This document shows positions 1 through 9,030 of a stretch of 64,000 nucleotides of DNA, piece after piece. Origin of the DNA: Microcoleus sp036705565. Lineage in GTDB: Bacteria > Cyanobacteriota > Cyanobacteriia > Cyanobacteriales > Microcoleaceae. Position numbers and translations under genes: made by a program. The stretch lies in NCBI GenBank assembly GCA_036705565.1, contig JAUBUY010000006.1, one strand, 5' to 3'. The number at the start of each line of letters is the position of its first letter. Position 1 is the first letter of the stretch. The notes below the pieces were generated by a model. The model saw only the letters and a program-made list of their open reading frames with translations. It had not been told where the DNA came from and did not search any database.

Positions 1-253
1 AGTTATCAAAAGACAGATAGAAAATCAGATAATTCTCAAACCCCCTAACTGACAATCTTCGCAAACCCTCCAACCGTGGATTTTTAACCGGATACAGGCG
101 ACCCATTCCCGACATTTGAGCCAATCTCGCAAATGTCTGACGTGCTGCATCAAAAAAACGCAATGCAGCATCAAGATTATTTTGAGCAATATAAGCAAAA
201 TTTTCGTCTAAATCTTGACTTGCTCTTGGTGTAATGACAATCCGTTTAGTCAT
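1..253 (-). CDS. RelE/ParE-family toxin, C-terminus cut by the window edge
   Basis: Only the first 84 residues are inside the window. The protein begins MTKRIVITPRASQDL and continues with a Y-I-A segment, a central helix (FFDAARQTFARLAQM) and the RLEGLRRLSVRGFENYLIFY strand region, the usual layout of ParE/RelE toxins of about 95-100 residues. The expected role is growth inhibition (gyrase poisoning or mRNA cleavage, not decidable here) when the antitoxin is lost. Its ATG overlaps the antitoxin TGA by four bases (positions 250-253), which signals translational coupling. The missing C-terminus means an intact end cannot be confirmed. Confidence 0.82.
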   Translation of the reverse strand, partial: MTKRIVITPRASQDLDENFAYIAQNNLDAALRFFDAARQTFARLAQMSGMGRLYPVKNPRLEGLRRLSVRGFENYLIFYLSFDN

Positions 254-498
254 TGCTGGTGTGGGTCAAGATTCTGCACCAACTGAGCCCGTTTTTGCTC
301 CCACCAATCATCGGTAATCTCTATAGAATTGCCACTATCCAAACCAGCCAACAATAACGACTCAACCCGCGCGGCTCTTGCTTGTTCTTGGCGAATTAGG
401 TGCAAGATGTATTCCGCTGCATTACTGTAGCCTCCGATTGCCACTTGTTCGTTAATAAAATTTTGAATTGAATCGGGAAGAGGAAGATTGAGGGTCAT
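250..498 (-). CDS. ParD/CopG-type antitoxin
   Basis: This 82-residue protein starts MTLNLPLPDSIQNFINEQVA, a ribbon-helix-helix-like N-terminus followed by GGYSNAAEYILHLIRQEQ, which is typical of ParD antitoxins. The acidic, tryptophan-containing C-terminus (ITDDWWEQKR) would be the disordered part that wraps the toxin. A good ribosome site (AGGAAGGA on the minus strand, about 509-516) precedes the ATG. It is the first gene of a two-gene operon with the toxin at 1-253. Antitoxins of this fold normally repress their own promoter, which would lie in the 499-741 gap. Confidence 0.85.
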   Translation of the reverse strand: MTLNLPLPDSIQNFINEQVAIGGYSNAAEYILHLIRQEQARAARVESLLLAGLDSGNSIEITDDWWEQKRAQLVQNLDPHQQ

Positions 499-741
499 AT
501 TTTTTATCCTTCCTAATATGTGACCGTGGCATATTTTAACTATTATAGGACTTCTGCACGGGTAGCCAGAAACCGGTTTTTTTTGCCCAGAAGACGCGCT
601 ACAGACCGCAAAAACCCCAAAAAACCCGGTTATGAAGGTTTTGATGCGTCAAGGACTATATTTATCAACCAGGTTGAAACCGCCCAGCCTTAAAAGAAAA
701 GTCCTCGCGGGAGACTACAGCAAAGAACCGAAAACCAGAGA
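499..741. other. Gap between kinase 3' end and toxin-antitoxin promoter
   Basis: No gene is seen. It must hold the toxin-antitoxin promoter. It also carries an AAACCGGTTTTTTTTGCC / AAACCCGGTTAT module resembling sequences near 41999 and 47972, so it is probably a dispersed repeat or terminator-like fragment. Confidence 0.4.
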
Positions 742-2766
742 CTACGCGGAAACCAAAGCCACGCGAAAACCGATGTCCGAGTAACCATCGCCCGCCAAAT
801 TGCTAAGACGATACGCACTGCGACAATTCACCGCAGCGTCCTTCCAGGAACCGCCACACCGCACCCGGCGATCGCTTCGATCGTTGTCGGGATGACTGCA
901 CCATTCCCAAACATTTCCGTGCATATCATAAAGTCCAAAAGCATTGGGTGAAAAATTCCCGACATCAGTTGTTTGTTTGCGGTAAAGTCCCTTCGGTGCC
1001 CCACCATAGGGATTATTGCCATTATAATTAACTAAATCTGGGGTAATAGTTTCGCCAAAATAGAAAGGTGTTTTAGTTCCGGCGCGGCAAGCATATTCCC
1101 ATTCCGCTTGTGAAGGTAAGCGATAAGTCTTGCCTGTTTTTTTAGAAAGCCGCTTGCAGAATTCCACAGCGTCATTCCAGCTTACTTTTTCGACAGGAAG
1201 TTTCGCACCTTTGAACTCAGAAGGGTTATTTCCCATCACCGCTTGGTATTGTTCTTGAGTTATCTCATATTTACCCATAAAAAAAGCAGGGATATTCACG
1301 GTACGCTGCGGCCCTTCATAGCTACTTCGTCCGGCTTCCGTATCGGGCGAACCCATCACAAAACTACCGCCAGGAATTGCTACCATGTCTAGAGTAATAC
1401 CATTCCCCATATTTTCTATAAAAGCCTGTGCTTTTCCTTGACGGCGGTTGGCAATTTGCCCCGTTGAGTTGACTGTCACTGTTTCAAAAGTAAAGCTTTT
1501 TAAAGCATTGGAAGATGGCGTAGGTTTTAGAGTTTCTGGTGCGGGTTTTGGAGATGGTTTGGGCGATGGACTTTCTGCTACAGATTGTGGAGATGGTTTT
1601 GGCGATGATTTTTTTGCTGTAGTTTTTGGAGATGATTTTTGAGCTGATGATTTAGGAGATGGGGCCGCCTTGTTAGATGAAGGTGGAAGATTTGGTGAAG
1701 ATGAAGAAGATTTTTTGTTCAACAAACTTTGACCCAGCACAGCTAATGCAAATCCTCCTCCAGCAAAACCCGCTAATTGCAAGAAACCTCGCCTTGTTGT
1801 GTTAGTTCGTAACGGCAAAGAGTGCTGTGGAATCACAGGAATTGTGGGAATTGGTATCGGTGCGGGAGTTTGTCTTGACTGACCTTGAAAATCTCTTAAA
1901 ACTTCCTCTGCTGATTGATAGCGCTGCTGGATATCTTTTGCCAACAACTTAGATAAAATCAATTCCAATTCCTTGTCTATGGGCTTTTTCAAATGTTGCT
2001 GCCAATTTGCAGTCCAACTATAACCGTGTTCCGTCCACAAACCATAAGGATGTAACCCCGTCAGTAGATGAAAAGCTGTCGCCCCCAAGCTAAACAAATC
2101 GCTGGCTGCATAAGCTTCACCCCCTTGCATTTGTTCAAGCGGTGCATAACCATGGGAACCAATTTGCGTTCCCTGTCGCGATATCACTGTTCCCGACAAC
2201 TGTTTAGAAACTCCGAAATCAATCAGCACTAACACACCGTCGCTGCGACGGCACATAATATTCTCAGGCTTGATATCTCGGTGAACAATTTTTTGTTCGT
2301 GAACAAACTTGAGAACAGGTAGAAGTTCGAGTAATAGTTGCTTAACTTGGCTTTCTTGCCAAATTCCCTGATTTTGGAAAAGCGTCAACAAATTATCCCC
2401 ATCCACAAACTGCTGTACGAGATACAAATATTTGTTGTCTTCAAAGTAGGCATCAAGGGATGGAATTTGGGGATGTTGTCCTAGCTGTTGCAGTTGTCTA
2501 GCTTCTAGCTGAAATAATTCTACCGCTTTGTTAATCGCCCAAGTTCCCTGGACATTTGGTGCTAATTGTTTAACGACACAGCGTTGATTTAGTCGATCGA
2601 TATCTTCTGCTAAATAGGTTCTGCCGAAGCCACCTTGACCGAGGAGTTCGATCGTGCGGAAACGATTTCGCAGGATGGGTACGAGTTGAAGACCACAACT
2701 GATGCAATATGTTTGCCCGTCCGGGTTTTGAGGATTGGGGCAGTCGGGATTGATACAGCAAATCAT
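742..2766 (-). CDS. Ser/Thr protein kinase with C-terminal formylglycine-generating-enzyme-like domain
   Basis: This 674-residue protein is modular. Residues 1-30 form a Cys-rich, zinc-ribbon-like head (CCINPDC ... CISCG). Residues about 38-300 are a Hanks-type kinase with the glycine loop GQGGFG, catalytic VHRDIKPENI and DFG (LIDFGVSK). Near residue 325 comes RRGFLQ followed by a hydrophobic stretch, then a low-complexity Ser/Pro/Lys linker to about residue 430. Residues about 450-674 are an FGE-sulfatase/SUMF1 fold (GGSFVMGSPDTEAG, LPSQAEWEYACRAGT, GNVWEWC, CGGSW). Such kinase-FGE fusions are known in cyanobacteria, and their substrates are mostly unknown. The hydrophobic segment suggests a membrane anchor with the kinase in the cytoplasm and the FGE-like domain outside (inference). 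Confidence 0.9.
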   Translation of the reverse strand: MICCINPDCPNPQNPDGQTYCISCGLQLVPILRNRFRTIELLGQGGFGRTYLAEDIDRLNQRCVVKQLAPNVQGTWAINKAVELFQLEARQLQQLGQHPQIPSLDAYFEDNKYLYLVQQFVDGDNLLTLFQNQGIWQESQVKQLLLELLPVLKFVHEQKIVHRDIKPENIMCRRSDGVLVLIDFGVSKQLSGTVISRQGTQIGSHGYAPLEQMQGGEAYAASDLFSLGATAFHLLTGLHPYGLWTEHGYSWTANWQQHLKKPIDKELELILSKLLAKDIQQRYQSAEEVLRDFQGQSRQTPAPIPIPTIPVIPQHSLPLRTNTTRRGFLQLAGFAGGGFALAVLGQSLLNKKSSSSSPNLPPSSNKAAPSPKSSAQKSSPKTTAKKSSPKPSPQSVAESPSPKPSPKPAPETLKPTPSSNALKSFTFETVTVNSTGQIANRRQGKAQAFIENMGNGITLDMVAIPGGSFVMGSPDTEAGRSSYEGPQRTVNIPAFFMGKYEITQEQYQAVMGNNPSEFKGAKLPVEKVSWNDAVEFCKRLSKKTGKTYRLPSQAEWEYACRAGTKTPFYFGETITPDLVNYNGNNPYGGAPKGLYRKQTTDVGNFSPNAFGLYDMHGNVWEWCSHPDNDRSDRRVRCGGSWKDAAVNCRSAYRLSNLAGDGYSDIGFRVALVSA

Positions 2767-3061
2767 TTATTGTATGAATGATATTGTTTATATTGTATAG
2801 ATTGACTGGGCGATTGAATCGACGATTGATAGGGCGATTGAAAAAATTAGCCTAATTTGTAGGGTGCGTCGCTGTGAAATTTTCTAGGCAATTTGCAGAT
2901 TTTTAATGCGACGCACCTTACTATTGTGTGGTGCGTCGCTGTGAAATTGTCGATATTCCTTACAGATTGTTTCGGGCGACGCACCCTACGGCTTCAACCC
3001 TTGCTGTGCGGGTGAGTGTCTGACAAGACGCGGTTTCAAACGCCGTGTGCATGGAAGGCGA
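2767..3061. repeat. Paired GTGCGTCGC palindromic repeat modules
   Basis: Two inverted modules are visible. GTAGGGTGCGTCGC (about 2869) pairs with GCGACGCACCTTAC (about 2909). GTGGTGCGTCGC (about 2930) pairs with GGCGACGCACCCTAC (about 2976). Related fragments occur at 25563-25635 and near 29960. The block lies between the kinase gene and the end of purL and could fold into hairpins in RNA. No coding sequence was found here. Confidence 0.6.
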
Positions 3062-5623
3062 TTAGACAGATCCAATCCGACGCTCGATCGCACTCCAGTA
3101 CCGATCGCCCATATCACCAATCCCAACCTCAAGTAACACTTGATTGTCAGCACTCAACACCCGCAAAGGCGATTCAGTACCCCCAACTAAACCGATTTTG
3201 TGCCACATTTTGGTCAAATGTTCTTGCAGGTAAGCTTCCCAAATTTCTTGATTTTTCGGTGCGACTGAAACTACAATGCAGTTGCCCATTTCACCAAACA
3301 AAATTTCATCCCAGCGACTGACATTTGCCGAATTGCAACTGAGATGAATTTCCGCACCCATTTTAGCAGAAATACAGCATTCCGCGAGGGCGATCGCAAT
3401 TCCACCTTCCGCACAATCATGGGCAGAACATACCCAACCTTGGCGAATTCCATCGCGACAAACCGATTGCACTTTTCTTTCCAACTCAAAATCTATCCTT
3501 GGCGGTTTCCCAGCTACAATCCCGTGAATTGCCGCTAAATATTCCGAACCTCCCAAAGTAGGAGAAGTTGTGATTTTTGAGCTTTCAGATGAAAGTTCGG
3601 AGTTTTGGGAGGATTCACCAATTCCCAGCACATAAATTAAATCACCTTTCTTTAGCCAAGCTTGGCCAGCAAGCTTGCTCAAATCGGGAATTAACCCCAC
3701 CATTCCGATTACCGGAGTCGGATAAATTGGTTGAGGATTCCCCTCAGCATCAACCGTTTCATTGTAAAGAGAAACATTGCCGCCAGTAACAGGCGTTCCC
3801 AACTCCCGACAAGCATCAGCAATCCCGCGACAAGCTGACGCTAACTGCCAATATCCGATCGGCTTTTCGGGACTGCCAAAATTCAAATTATCCGTAACTG
3901 CCAGAGGTTCAGCGCCCACACAGCTTAAGTTTCTCGCTGCTTCCGCTACGACTGCTTTTGCACCTTCATAAGGATCGAGATAAACATAACGAGAATTGCA
4001 ATCAACCGTTGCAGCAACTCCGGGAATAGCCCCCTGCGGCGCTTCCTCCTTGCTAAGGGGGGGAGAAACTTTTGGAGTTTCCCTACCTTGTGCCTTTGTA
4101 AATAGAGGAATTACCTCTTCTTCCTGTTTGCTTTCGGAAGCTAGAGAAACGGCATTTTCTCTCAGTAGATCCCCCTTAGCAAGGGGGTGTACTTCTAACC
4201 CGTTAGCAAGGGAAGAGTGGCAAGGTTCTAGCGGACGCAATCTGACAACCGCAGCATCAGCGCCTCCCGGCAAAACAACAGTATTGTTTTGCACTTGATG
4301 GTCGTATTGGCGATAAACCCAGCGTTTAGAAGCGATGGTGGGAGTATCTAAAAGCGTCAGCAAAATCTGATTCCAAGTTTGGAAATTGCCGTTAATTTCG
4401 ATACCTGCAACTGTGGATTGTGGCAGGGAATCCGCCGTCCATTCCCATGCTTTTTTAGCATATTCTGGCGGTTCTGTCAACAGTTCTCGGTGATAAATTG
4501 GCGTGTTATCTGCCAAAGCAGTTGCGGTAATTTCGGCAGCGATTTCGCCTTTAAAGAGAATTCGGACGATCGGCTCTTCGATGACTGTCCCCGCTACTAC
4601 TGCGTGTAATCCCCAGCGATGGAAAATATCGATTAATTCCTGTTCCCGTCCTTTTTGGGCAACAAACAACATCCGTTCTTGGGATTCCGAAAGCAGGTAT
4701 TCGTAGGGAACCATACCGCTTTCTCGAACGGGAACTTTGTCTAAATCGAATTCAATGCCGACGCCGCCTTTGGCTGCCATTTCTGATGTGGAACAGGTGA
4801 TTCCGGCTGCACCCATGTCTTGGGCGGCGACGACTGCACCGGTTTTGAATGCTTCTAAACAAGCTTCAATTAAGGATTTTTCTAAAAATGGATCTCCTAC
4901 TTGGACTGCGGGGCGATCGTCCATTGATTTGTCTGTCAATTCTGCACTGGCAAAACTTGCTCCTCCCATGCCATCTCGCCCGGTAGTTGAACCGACATAA
5001 AGCACGGGATTTCCGATGCCGGATGCCCCGGATTTAACGATTTCTTGAGTTTCCATTAAACCCAAGGCCATGACGTTAACTAATGGGTTGCCGGAATAAG
5101 CAGGATCGAAGTAAACTTCGCCGCCTACTGTGGGTACGCCGATGCAATTTCCATAATGGGAAATTCCTGATACTACGCCTTTGAACAATCTCTGAGTTTT
5201 AGCATCGTCTAAGTTGCCAAAACGCAGGGAATTTAAAAGTGCGATCGGGCGAGCACCCATTGTGAAGATATCGCGGAGAATCCCCCCGACACCGGTTGCT
5301 GCACCTTGGAAAGGTTCGACTGCTGAGGGGTGGTTGTGGGATTCAATTTTGAAGGCGAGTTGCAAGCCTTCTCCCAAGTCTACGACGCCGGCATTTTCTC
5401 CGGGCCCGACGAGAATTCGATCGCCCTCTGTGGGAAACTGTTTTAATAGTGGCCGCGAATTTTTGTAACAGCAGTGTTCGCTCCACATGACGCCGAACAT
5501 TCCCAATTCAGCTTTATTAGGATGGCGGCCAAGACGCTGAACGATTTCTTGATATTCTTCTGGTTTGAGTCTTTCAGCAGCAATTTGTTCGGGGGAAAAT
5601 GGGGATTCGGAGATGGGAGACAT
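3062..5623 (-). CDS. purL: Phosphoribosylformylglycinamidine synthase subunit II (PurL)
   Basis: PurL makes formylglycinamidine ribonucleotide from FGAR, ATP and ammonia supplied by PurQ, in purine synthesis. The 853 residues show the small-PurL hallmarks: MFGVMWSEHCCYKNSR with the catalytic His near the N-terminus, ESHNHPSAVEPFQGAATGVGG, and the second-half VTDNLNFGSPEKP and AHDCAEGGIAIALAE. It is longer than most cyanobacterial PurL proteins. The surplus is a roughly 65-residue low-complexity segment near residues 470-535 that is coded partly by a dispersed CCCCCTTAGCAAGGGGG-type palindrome. The core motifs on both sides are in frame, so the enzyme is probably functional. Confidence 0.96.
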   Translation of the reverse strand: MSPISESPFSPEQIAAERLKPEEYQEIVQRLGRHPNKAELGMFGVMWSEHCCYKNSRPLLKQFPTEGDRILVGPGENAGVVDLGEGLQLAFKIESHNHPSAVEPFQGAATGVGGILRDIFTMGARPIALLNSLRFGNLDDAKTQRLFKGVVSGISHYGNCIGVPTVGGEVYFDPAYSGNPLVNVMALGLMETQEIVKSGASGIGNPVLYVGSTTGRDGMGGASFASAELTDKSMDDRPAVQVGDPFLEKSLIEACLEAFKTGAVVAAQDMGAAGITCSTSEMAAKGGVGIEFDLDKVPVRESGMVPYEYLLSESQERMLFVAQKGREQELIDIFHRWGLHAVVAGTVIEEPIVRILFKGEIAAEITATALADNTPIYHRELLTEPPEYAKKAWEWTADSLPQSTVAGIEINGNFQTWNQILLTLLDTPTIASKRWVYRQYDHQVQNNTVVLPGGADAAVVRLRPLEPCHSSLANGLEVHPLAKGDLLRENAVSLASESKQEEEVIPLFTKAQGRETPKVSPPLSKEEAPQGAIPGVAATVDCNSRYVYLDPYEGAKAVVAEAARNLSCVGAEPLAVTDNLNFGSPEKPIGYWQLASACRGIADACRELGTPVTGGNVSLYNETVDAEGNPQPIYPTPVIGMVGLIPDLSKLAGQAWLKKGDLIYVLGIGESSQNSELSSESSKITTSPTLGGSEYLAAIHGIVAGKPPRIDFELERKVQSVCRDGIRQGWVCSAHDCAEGGIAIALAECCISAKMGAEIHLSCNSANVSRWDEILFGEMGNCIVVSVAPKNQEIWEAYLQEHLTKMWHKIGLVGGTESPLRVLSADNQVLLEVGIGDMGDRYWSAIERRIGSV
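4028..4215 (-). repeat. Repeat-derived insert inside purL
   Basis: Two inverted palindrome arms, CTTGCTAAGGGGGGG (about 4049-4063) and CCCCCTTAGCAAGGGGG (about 4170-4186), flank about 105 bases, and a third, shorter TTAGCAAGGG copy lies near 4203. The same core occurs outside genes at 19871-20010 and 35116-35204. On the coding strand it reads VHPLAKGD ... VSPPLSKEEAP, without a stop. Confidence 0.65.
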
Positions 5624-5758
5624 GGAAACTCGTTATAAACCACAGGCTTTATTCTAAATGCCCTGTGCTTGGTTAATCTAAAATCTATAATCTAAAATCT
5701 AAAAACCCAGATCCTTGCTTGGTTAATCTAAAATCTAAAATCTAAAATCTAAAATCGA
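5624..5758. repeat. AAAATCT heptamer array with a duplicated GCTTGGTTAATCTA unit
   Basis: Two copies of a GCTTGGTTAATCTAAAATC unit (about 5667 and 5716) each run into AAAATCT heptamers. The second array ends directly at the ATG of the next gene (5759), so that gene has no ordinary Shine-Dalgarno sequence. Confidence 0.8.
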
Positions 5759-6364
5759 ATGACTTTACCTCAAAATCTCAATTTTGCTAACCAAAACTTG
5801 CGGAACCGTTCTTTTAAAGGGCTTGACTTATCTGGGGCGAATTTCAGCGGTTGCGACATTCGAGGCTGCAATTTCACCGGGGCGATTTTGAGGGGGGCAA
5901 ATTTTCAGGGTGTCAGAACCGGACAAAGCCGCAGGCGGGTGAGAAATTTGATTGCTAGGGCTGGGGTGACAGCGGTGACAGTGACGGCTGCTGGGGCTTT
6001 GACGGGACTGATAGCCGGGGCGGATGCGGGGGCTGTGGCTGTGGCTGGAACCGCTGCGACGGCGATTGCTGCGACTCGGTGCGAGGCTGGGATTGTGGCG
6101 GGGGCTGTGGCTGGGGCTGCTGCTGCGATCGGCGCTAGCGGTATTGTGACATTTTTGGGCGGAGATACTCTCAGGGGAATTGTCTTATTTTTGGTTTCTG
6201 GGGTAATTCTGGGGTTAACTGCGATCGGCTTTTTTATCGCTGTTGAACAGATAGAAAAATTGTCGATAACGTCGTTTAGAAAAGCTGATTTAACTGATGC
6301 TGTATTCGATGCGGGGGTGGTTCTAGATGCAGATTTTTCCGATGCGCGAGGAGTGCCGTGGTAG
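5759..6364 (+). CDS. Pentapeptide-repeat protein split by a membrane segment
   Basis: This protein has 201 residues. Residues 8-51 carry A(N/D)LxG-type pentapeptides (LDLSGANFSGCDIRGCNFTG). Residues about 65-165 are very Ala/Gly/Val-rich and hydrophobic, with at least two to three likely membrane helices (IVLFLVSGVILGLTAIGFFI is the clearest). Residues about 173-201 return to pentapeptides (FRKADLTDAVFDAGVVLDADF). It looks like one repeat solenoid interrupted by a membrane hairpin. No enzyme motif is seen and the function is unknown. The ATG abuts an AAAATCT array, with no ribosome site, so a leaderless or weakly translated start is possible. Confidence 0.75.
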   Translation: MTLPQNLNFANQNLRNRSFKGLDLSGANFSGCDIRGCNFTGAILRGANFQGVRTGQSRRRVRNLIARAGVTAVTVTAAGALTGLIAGADAGAVAVAGTAATAIAATRCEAGIVAGAVAGAAAAIGASGIVTFLGGDTLRGIVLFLVSGVILGLTAIGFFIAVEQIEKLSITSFRKADLTDAVFDAGVVLDADFSDARGVPW

Positions 6365-6394
6365 ACTGCACAATTACTGATTTTTTTGATTTTT

Positions 6395-6546
6395 TACCGA
6401 AAGCATCCAGGATACAAGCCCCCGGATTCATCCGTGGAAAAATAAAAAACCTGTATCCGATGAAACTTGCCGAACGTATTTATTCGTGGGGTGAATGCTT
6501 CAATTCTAAAATCTAAAATCTAAAATCTAAAATCTAAAATCGATTG
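6395..6546. repeat. Composite repeat: about 100-nt unit plus AAAATCT array (copy 1)
   Basis: The unit CATCCAGGATAC ... GTATCCGATGAAACTTGCCG ... CGTATTTAT ... GCTTCAA is followed by about five AAAATCT heptamers and CGATTGAC. The same order in inverse orientation is present at 32081-32245. The array supplies the last codons and the TAG stop of the downstream minus-strand Uma2 gene. Confidence 0.75.
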
Positions 6547-7160
6547 ACCCATTCCCGTAATTCTCGCACTGCTGTGGTTGCGCCTGTAGTTTGAGTGCGA
6601 TCGATAAATTCCTCAACTTTTGCAGTAGGTAGCATCGGGAAAGCCCGCGAAAAATTGCACTCGGCATATTCGCCATTTTGCAATTGATAAAACTTGATGC
6701 TTCGTCCATCGTACCGCCAAATTTCGGGTACGCCTAAATCTGCATATAAATCGAATTGATTTAAGGAACTGCTGGTAATATCAATTTCCAGTGCTAAATC
6801 GGGCGGCGGATCTTGAGCAAAGTCTAATTCTGTTCTCCCTCTGACCAGTGCTTCATTCTGGATATAATAACAGGAATCTGGTTCTTTACCCGCTGCTTTT
6901 TTGCGTTTTTTGATCGTCATCGAGCCAAAGGGGTTGTACTCTAGATTGAGTTCTTCTATGAGAGTTACAATTAAGCGATCGATCAGCCTGTTGCGATTTT
7001 CATGTTCCGGTAGCGGCACCATAATTTCTAATTGACCTTGATGATAAGCAATTCTGGTGGAACGTTGGTTGCCCAGTTCCGCTAGCAGGCTTTCATATAA
7101 CTGCCAACTGATATTTTGCAGTAAAACTCGCTGTTCGGGGGGCGTTGATATTGTTAGCAT
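6534..7160 (-). CDS. Uma2-family (DUF820) restriction-endonuclease-like protein
   Basis: This 208-residue protein is of a family greatly expanded in cyanobacteria with a PD-(D/E)XK nuclease fold. The core is PPPDLALEIDITSSS followed by YADLGVPEIWRYDGRSIKFY, the usual Uma2 core. The spot where many members have a catalytic Lys (between the EID strand and Y.. LGV) reads LNQFDL here, so activity may be lost or use another residue. The substrate is unknown. The final codons (VNRF and stop) come from the AAAATCT repeat, so the native C-terminus may have been replaced. Confidence 0.85.
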   Translation of the reverse strand: MLTISTPPEQRVLLQNISWQLYESLLAELGNQRSTRIAYHQGQLEIMVPLPEHENRNRLIDRLIVTLIEELNLEYNPFGSMTIKKRKKAAGKEPDSCYYIQNEALVRGRTELDFAQDPPPDLALEIDITSSSLNQFDLYADLGVPEIWRYDGRSIKFYQLQNGEYAECNFSRAFPMLPTAKVEEFIDRTQTTGATTAVRELREWVNRF

Positions 7161-7296
7161 TTTACTTGAGTTTTAGAGCTTGAGAATATTTTAATTGATT
7201 CTTTTTTTTTGCGAACAGCACAAAAAGTATCTGCCGACAGCTACGGTCATGCGCTACTCTAGTTAATAATAGACTGTGGTCATTAGTCCTTGTTGT

Positions 7297-9030
7297 ATGA
7301 AGTTGCGATCGTTCTTTTCTTTCCTCCTTGCTGGCGTCTTGGCACTCTTAGGCTTGAGTGCCGGTGGTTTTTACTGGCTGACAACTCACACTCCCCTGAA
7401 TTTGCTCGCTGGCGGGCCGACAACTACTCCGGCTGCGGCTGTGTTTGTCTCGAAACAAGCACCTTTGTTAGCATCAATGCTGGTAAATCCCGATCGCCTC
7501 GAAGCATTGCGACAAGTTTTTGCCACTCCCGAAGAAAGAAGTCGATCGCACGCAGAATTTGAGCAAATCAAAAAAAGTTTCCTCGGCAATACAGGCCTCG
7601 ATTACAGTCGAGATATCCAACCTTGGATAGGTGACGAAATTACCCTCGCCGTCACAACGCCAGATTTCGATGGCGACAGCAGCAACGGCCAACAAGCCGG
7701 GTTTTTGCTGGCCGTTTCCTCCCAAAAGGTCGATCGCAGCCAAAAATTTCTTGACTCCTACTGGCGCCAACAATCTCGTGGCGATAAAACAGTGCAGTCG
7801 GAAATATATAAAGGCGTGAGAATTAATTATAAACAAGCACCAAAATCCCAGAAAAAATCTGCTTCGCTTTCGCCTTTTAATCCGTTTTCTCTGCCGACTT
7901 CCAAGTTGCCATCCAGCTTCGCAACAGCAGCCATCGGCGGTAATTTTAATTCTGGGAATAATCAAAGTTTTGTTTTATTTTCCAATAGCCCGATTGTGAT
8001 TCGAGATGCAATTAATAACCTTGAAACAGCAAACCTAAATCTCAACAATACCCCGGAATATCAAAAAGCTTTGCAGCAGCTAACTCAAGGCAGAATCGCT
8101 TTAGCATTTGTCAATCTCCCGCAATCAGCAACCGAGCAAAATCCCCAAGTTTCTCTTAATTCCCTCGCAGTTGCTGTCGGAGTCAACCGACGGGGATTGC
8201 TGGCTCAAACTGCTTTAGTGACATCGCGAGAAAACACAGCTTCTCCAACGCTTTCCGAACCTGTGCAAGCCTTGCAATACATTCCCTCAGCGAGTCCTTT
8301 CGCGGTCGCCAGCACCGACTTAAGGAATTTTTGGGCTGATTTGTCATCGGCGGTTTCTACTAATCCAGAAGTCTCAAATTTAGTCGATCGCACCCTGGGA
8401 GATATTCAGCAACTTTGGGGCGTCAACCTGCCGCAGGATATATTTGACTGGGTACAAGGAGAATACGCTTTAGCAGTGCTTCCGAATTCGTCAAATGGTG
8501 CCGACTGGATTTTTGCCGCCGAAAACTCTGCTGATTCCCAAAAGGCGATCGACAAACTCGATGAAATTGCCCGCAGCAAAGAGTACAGCATCGGCAGCTT
8601 CACTCTGAGAAACCAGAAAATTACCGCTTGGACGCAGTTGACAACTAGCCAGAATTATGGTAAAGAAAATAATAGAAAAAGTGCGATCGAAACCGAGGCA
8701 AAAGGAGTCCGAGCCACCGTCGGCAAATACGAAATTTTCACCACTTCAGTAGAAGCAATGGACGCAGCACTAGAAGCAGCAGAAACAGTCTCTTTAGTTG
8801 CCAATCAAGATTTTCAAACCAGCATTGAACCGCTTCCGCCCTCTAACGACGGCTATTTTTATTTAGACTGGCCCTCCAGCAGGGCAATTTGGGAAAAACA
8901 AATCCCGCTGTTGAGGTTAATTGAACTTTCGGCAAGACCATTGTTCGATCACTTGCGATCGCTAACTGTCACCAGTACGGGAGAAATAACAGGAATTCGC
9001 AAAGCTACTATATTTATGCGGCTCAATTAG
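7297..9030 (+). CDS. DUF3352 protein, membrane-anchored
   Basis: About 577 residues. I place the start at the ATG at 7297 (MKLRSFFSFLLAG) rather than an in-frame GTG at 7276. From there a signal-anchor helix (LLAGVLALLGLSAGGFYWL) runs to about residue 27 and is followed by the DUF3352 region: AAAVFVSKQAPLLASMLVNP, the DIQPWIGDEITLAV block and the later DIFDWVQGEYALAVLP block. The family is conserved in cyanobacteria, with the bulk of the protein outside the cytoplasmic membrane. No catalytic motif is known to me. It stands alone, with GTCAGTA-type repeats after its stop. Confidence 0.8.
   Translation: MKLRSFFSFLLAGVLALLGLSAGGFYWLTTHTPLNLLAGGPTTTPAAAVFVSKQAPLLASMLVNPDRLEALRQVFATPEERSRSHAEFEQIKKSFLGNTGLDYSRDIQPWIGDEITLAVTTPDFDGDSSNGQQAGFLLAVSSQKVDRSQKFLDSYWRQQSRGDKTVQSEIYKGVRINYKQAPKSQKKSASLSPFNPFSLPTSKLPSSFATAAIGGNFNSGNNQSFVLFSNSPIVIRDAINNLETANLNLNNTPEYQKALQQLTQGRIALAFVNLPQSATEQNPQVSLNSLAVAVGVNRRGLLAQTALVTSRENTASPTLSEPVQALQYIPSASPFAVASTDLRNFWADLSSAVSTNPEVSNLVDRTLGDIQQLWGVNLPQDIFDWVQGEYALAVLPNSSNGADWIFAAENSADSQKAIDKLDEIARSKEYSIGSFTLRNQKITAWTQLTTSQNYGKENNRKSAIETEAKGVRATVGKYEIFTTSVEAMDAALEAAETVSLVANQDFQTSIEPLPPSNDGYFYLDWPSSRAIWEKQIPLLRLIELSARPLFDHLRSLTVTSTGEITGIRKATIFMRLN

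Noticed and set aside
7474..7965. Minus-strand frame (163 codons) inside the DUF3352 gene
   Set aside because: No conserved motif and the plus-strand frame is a clear family member.
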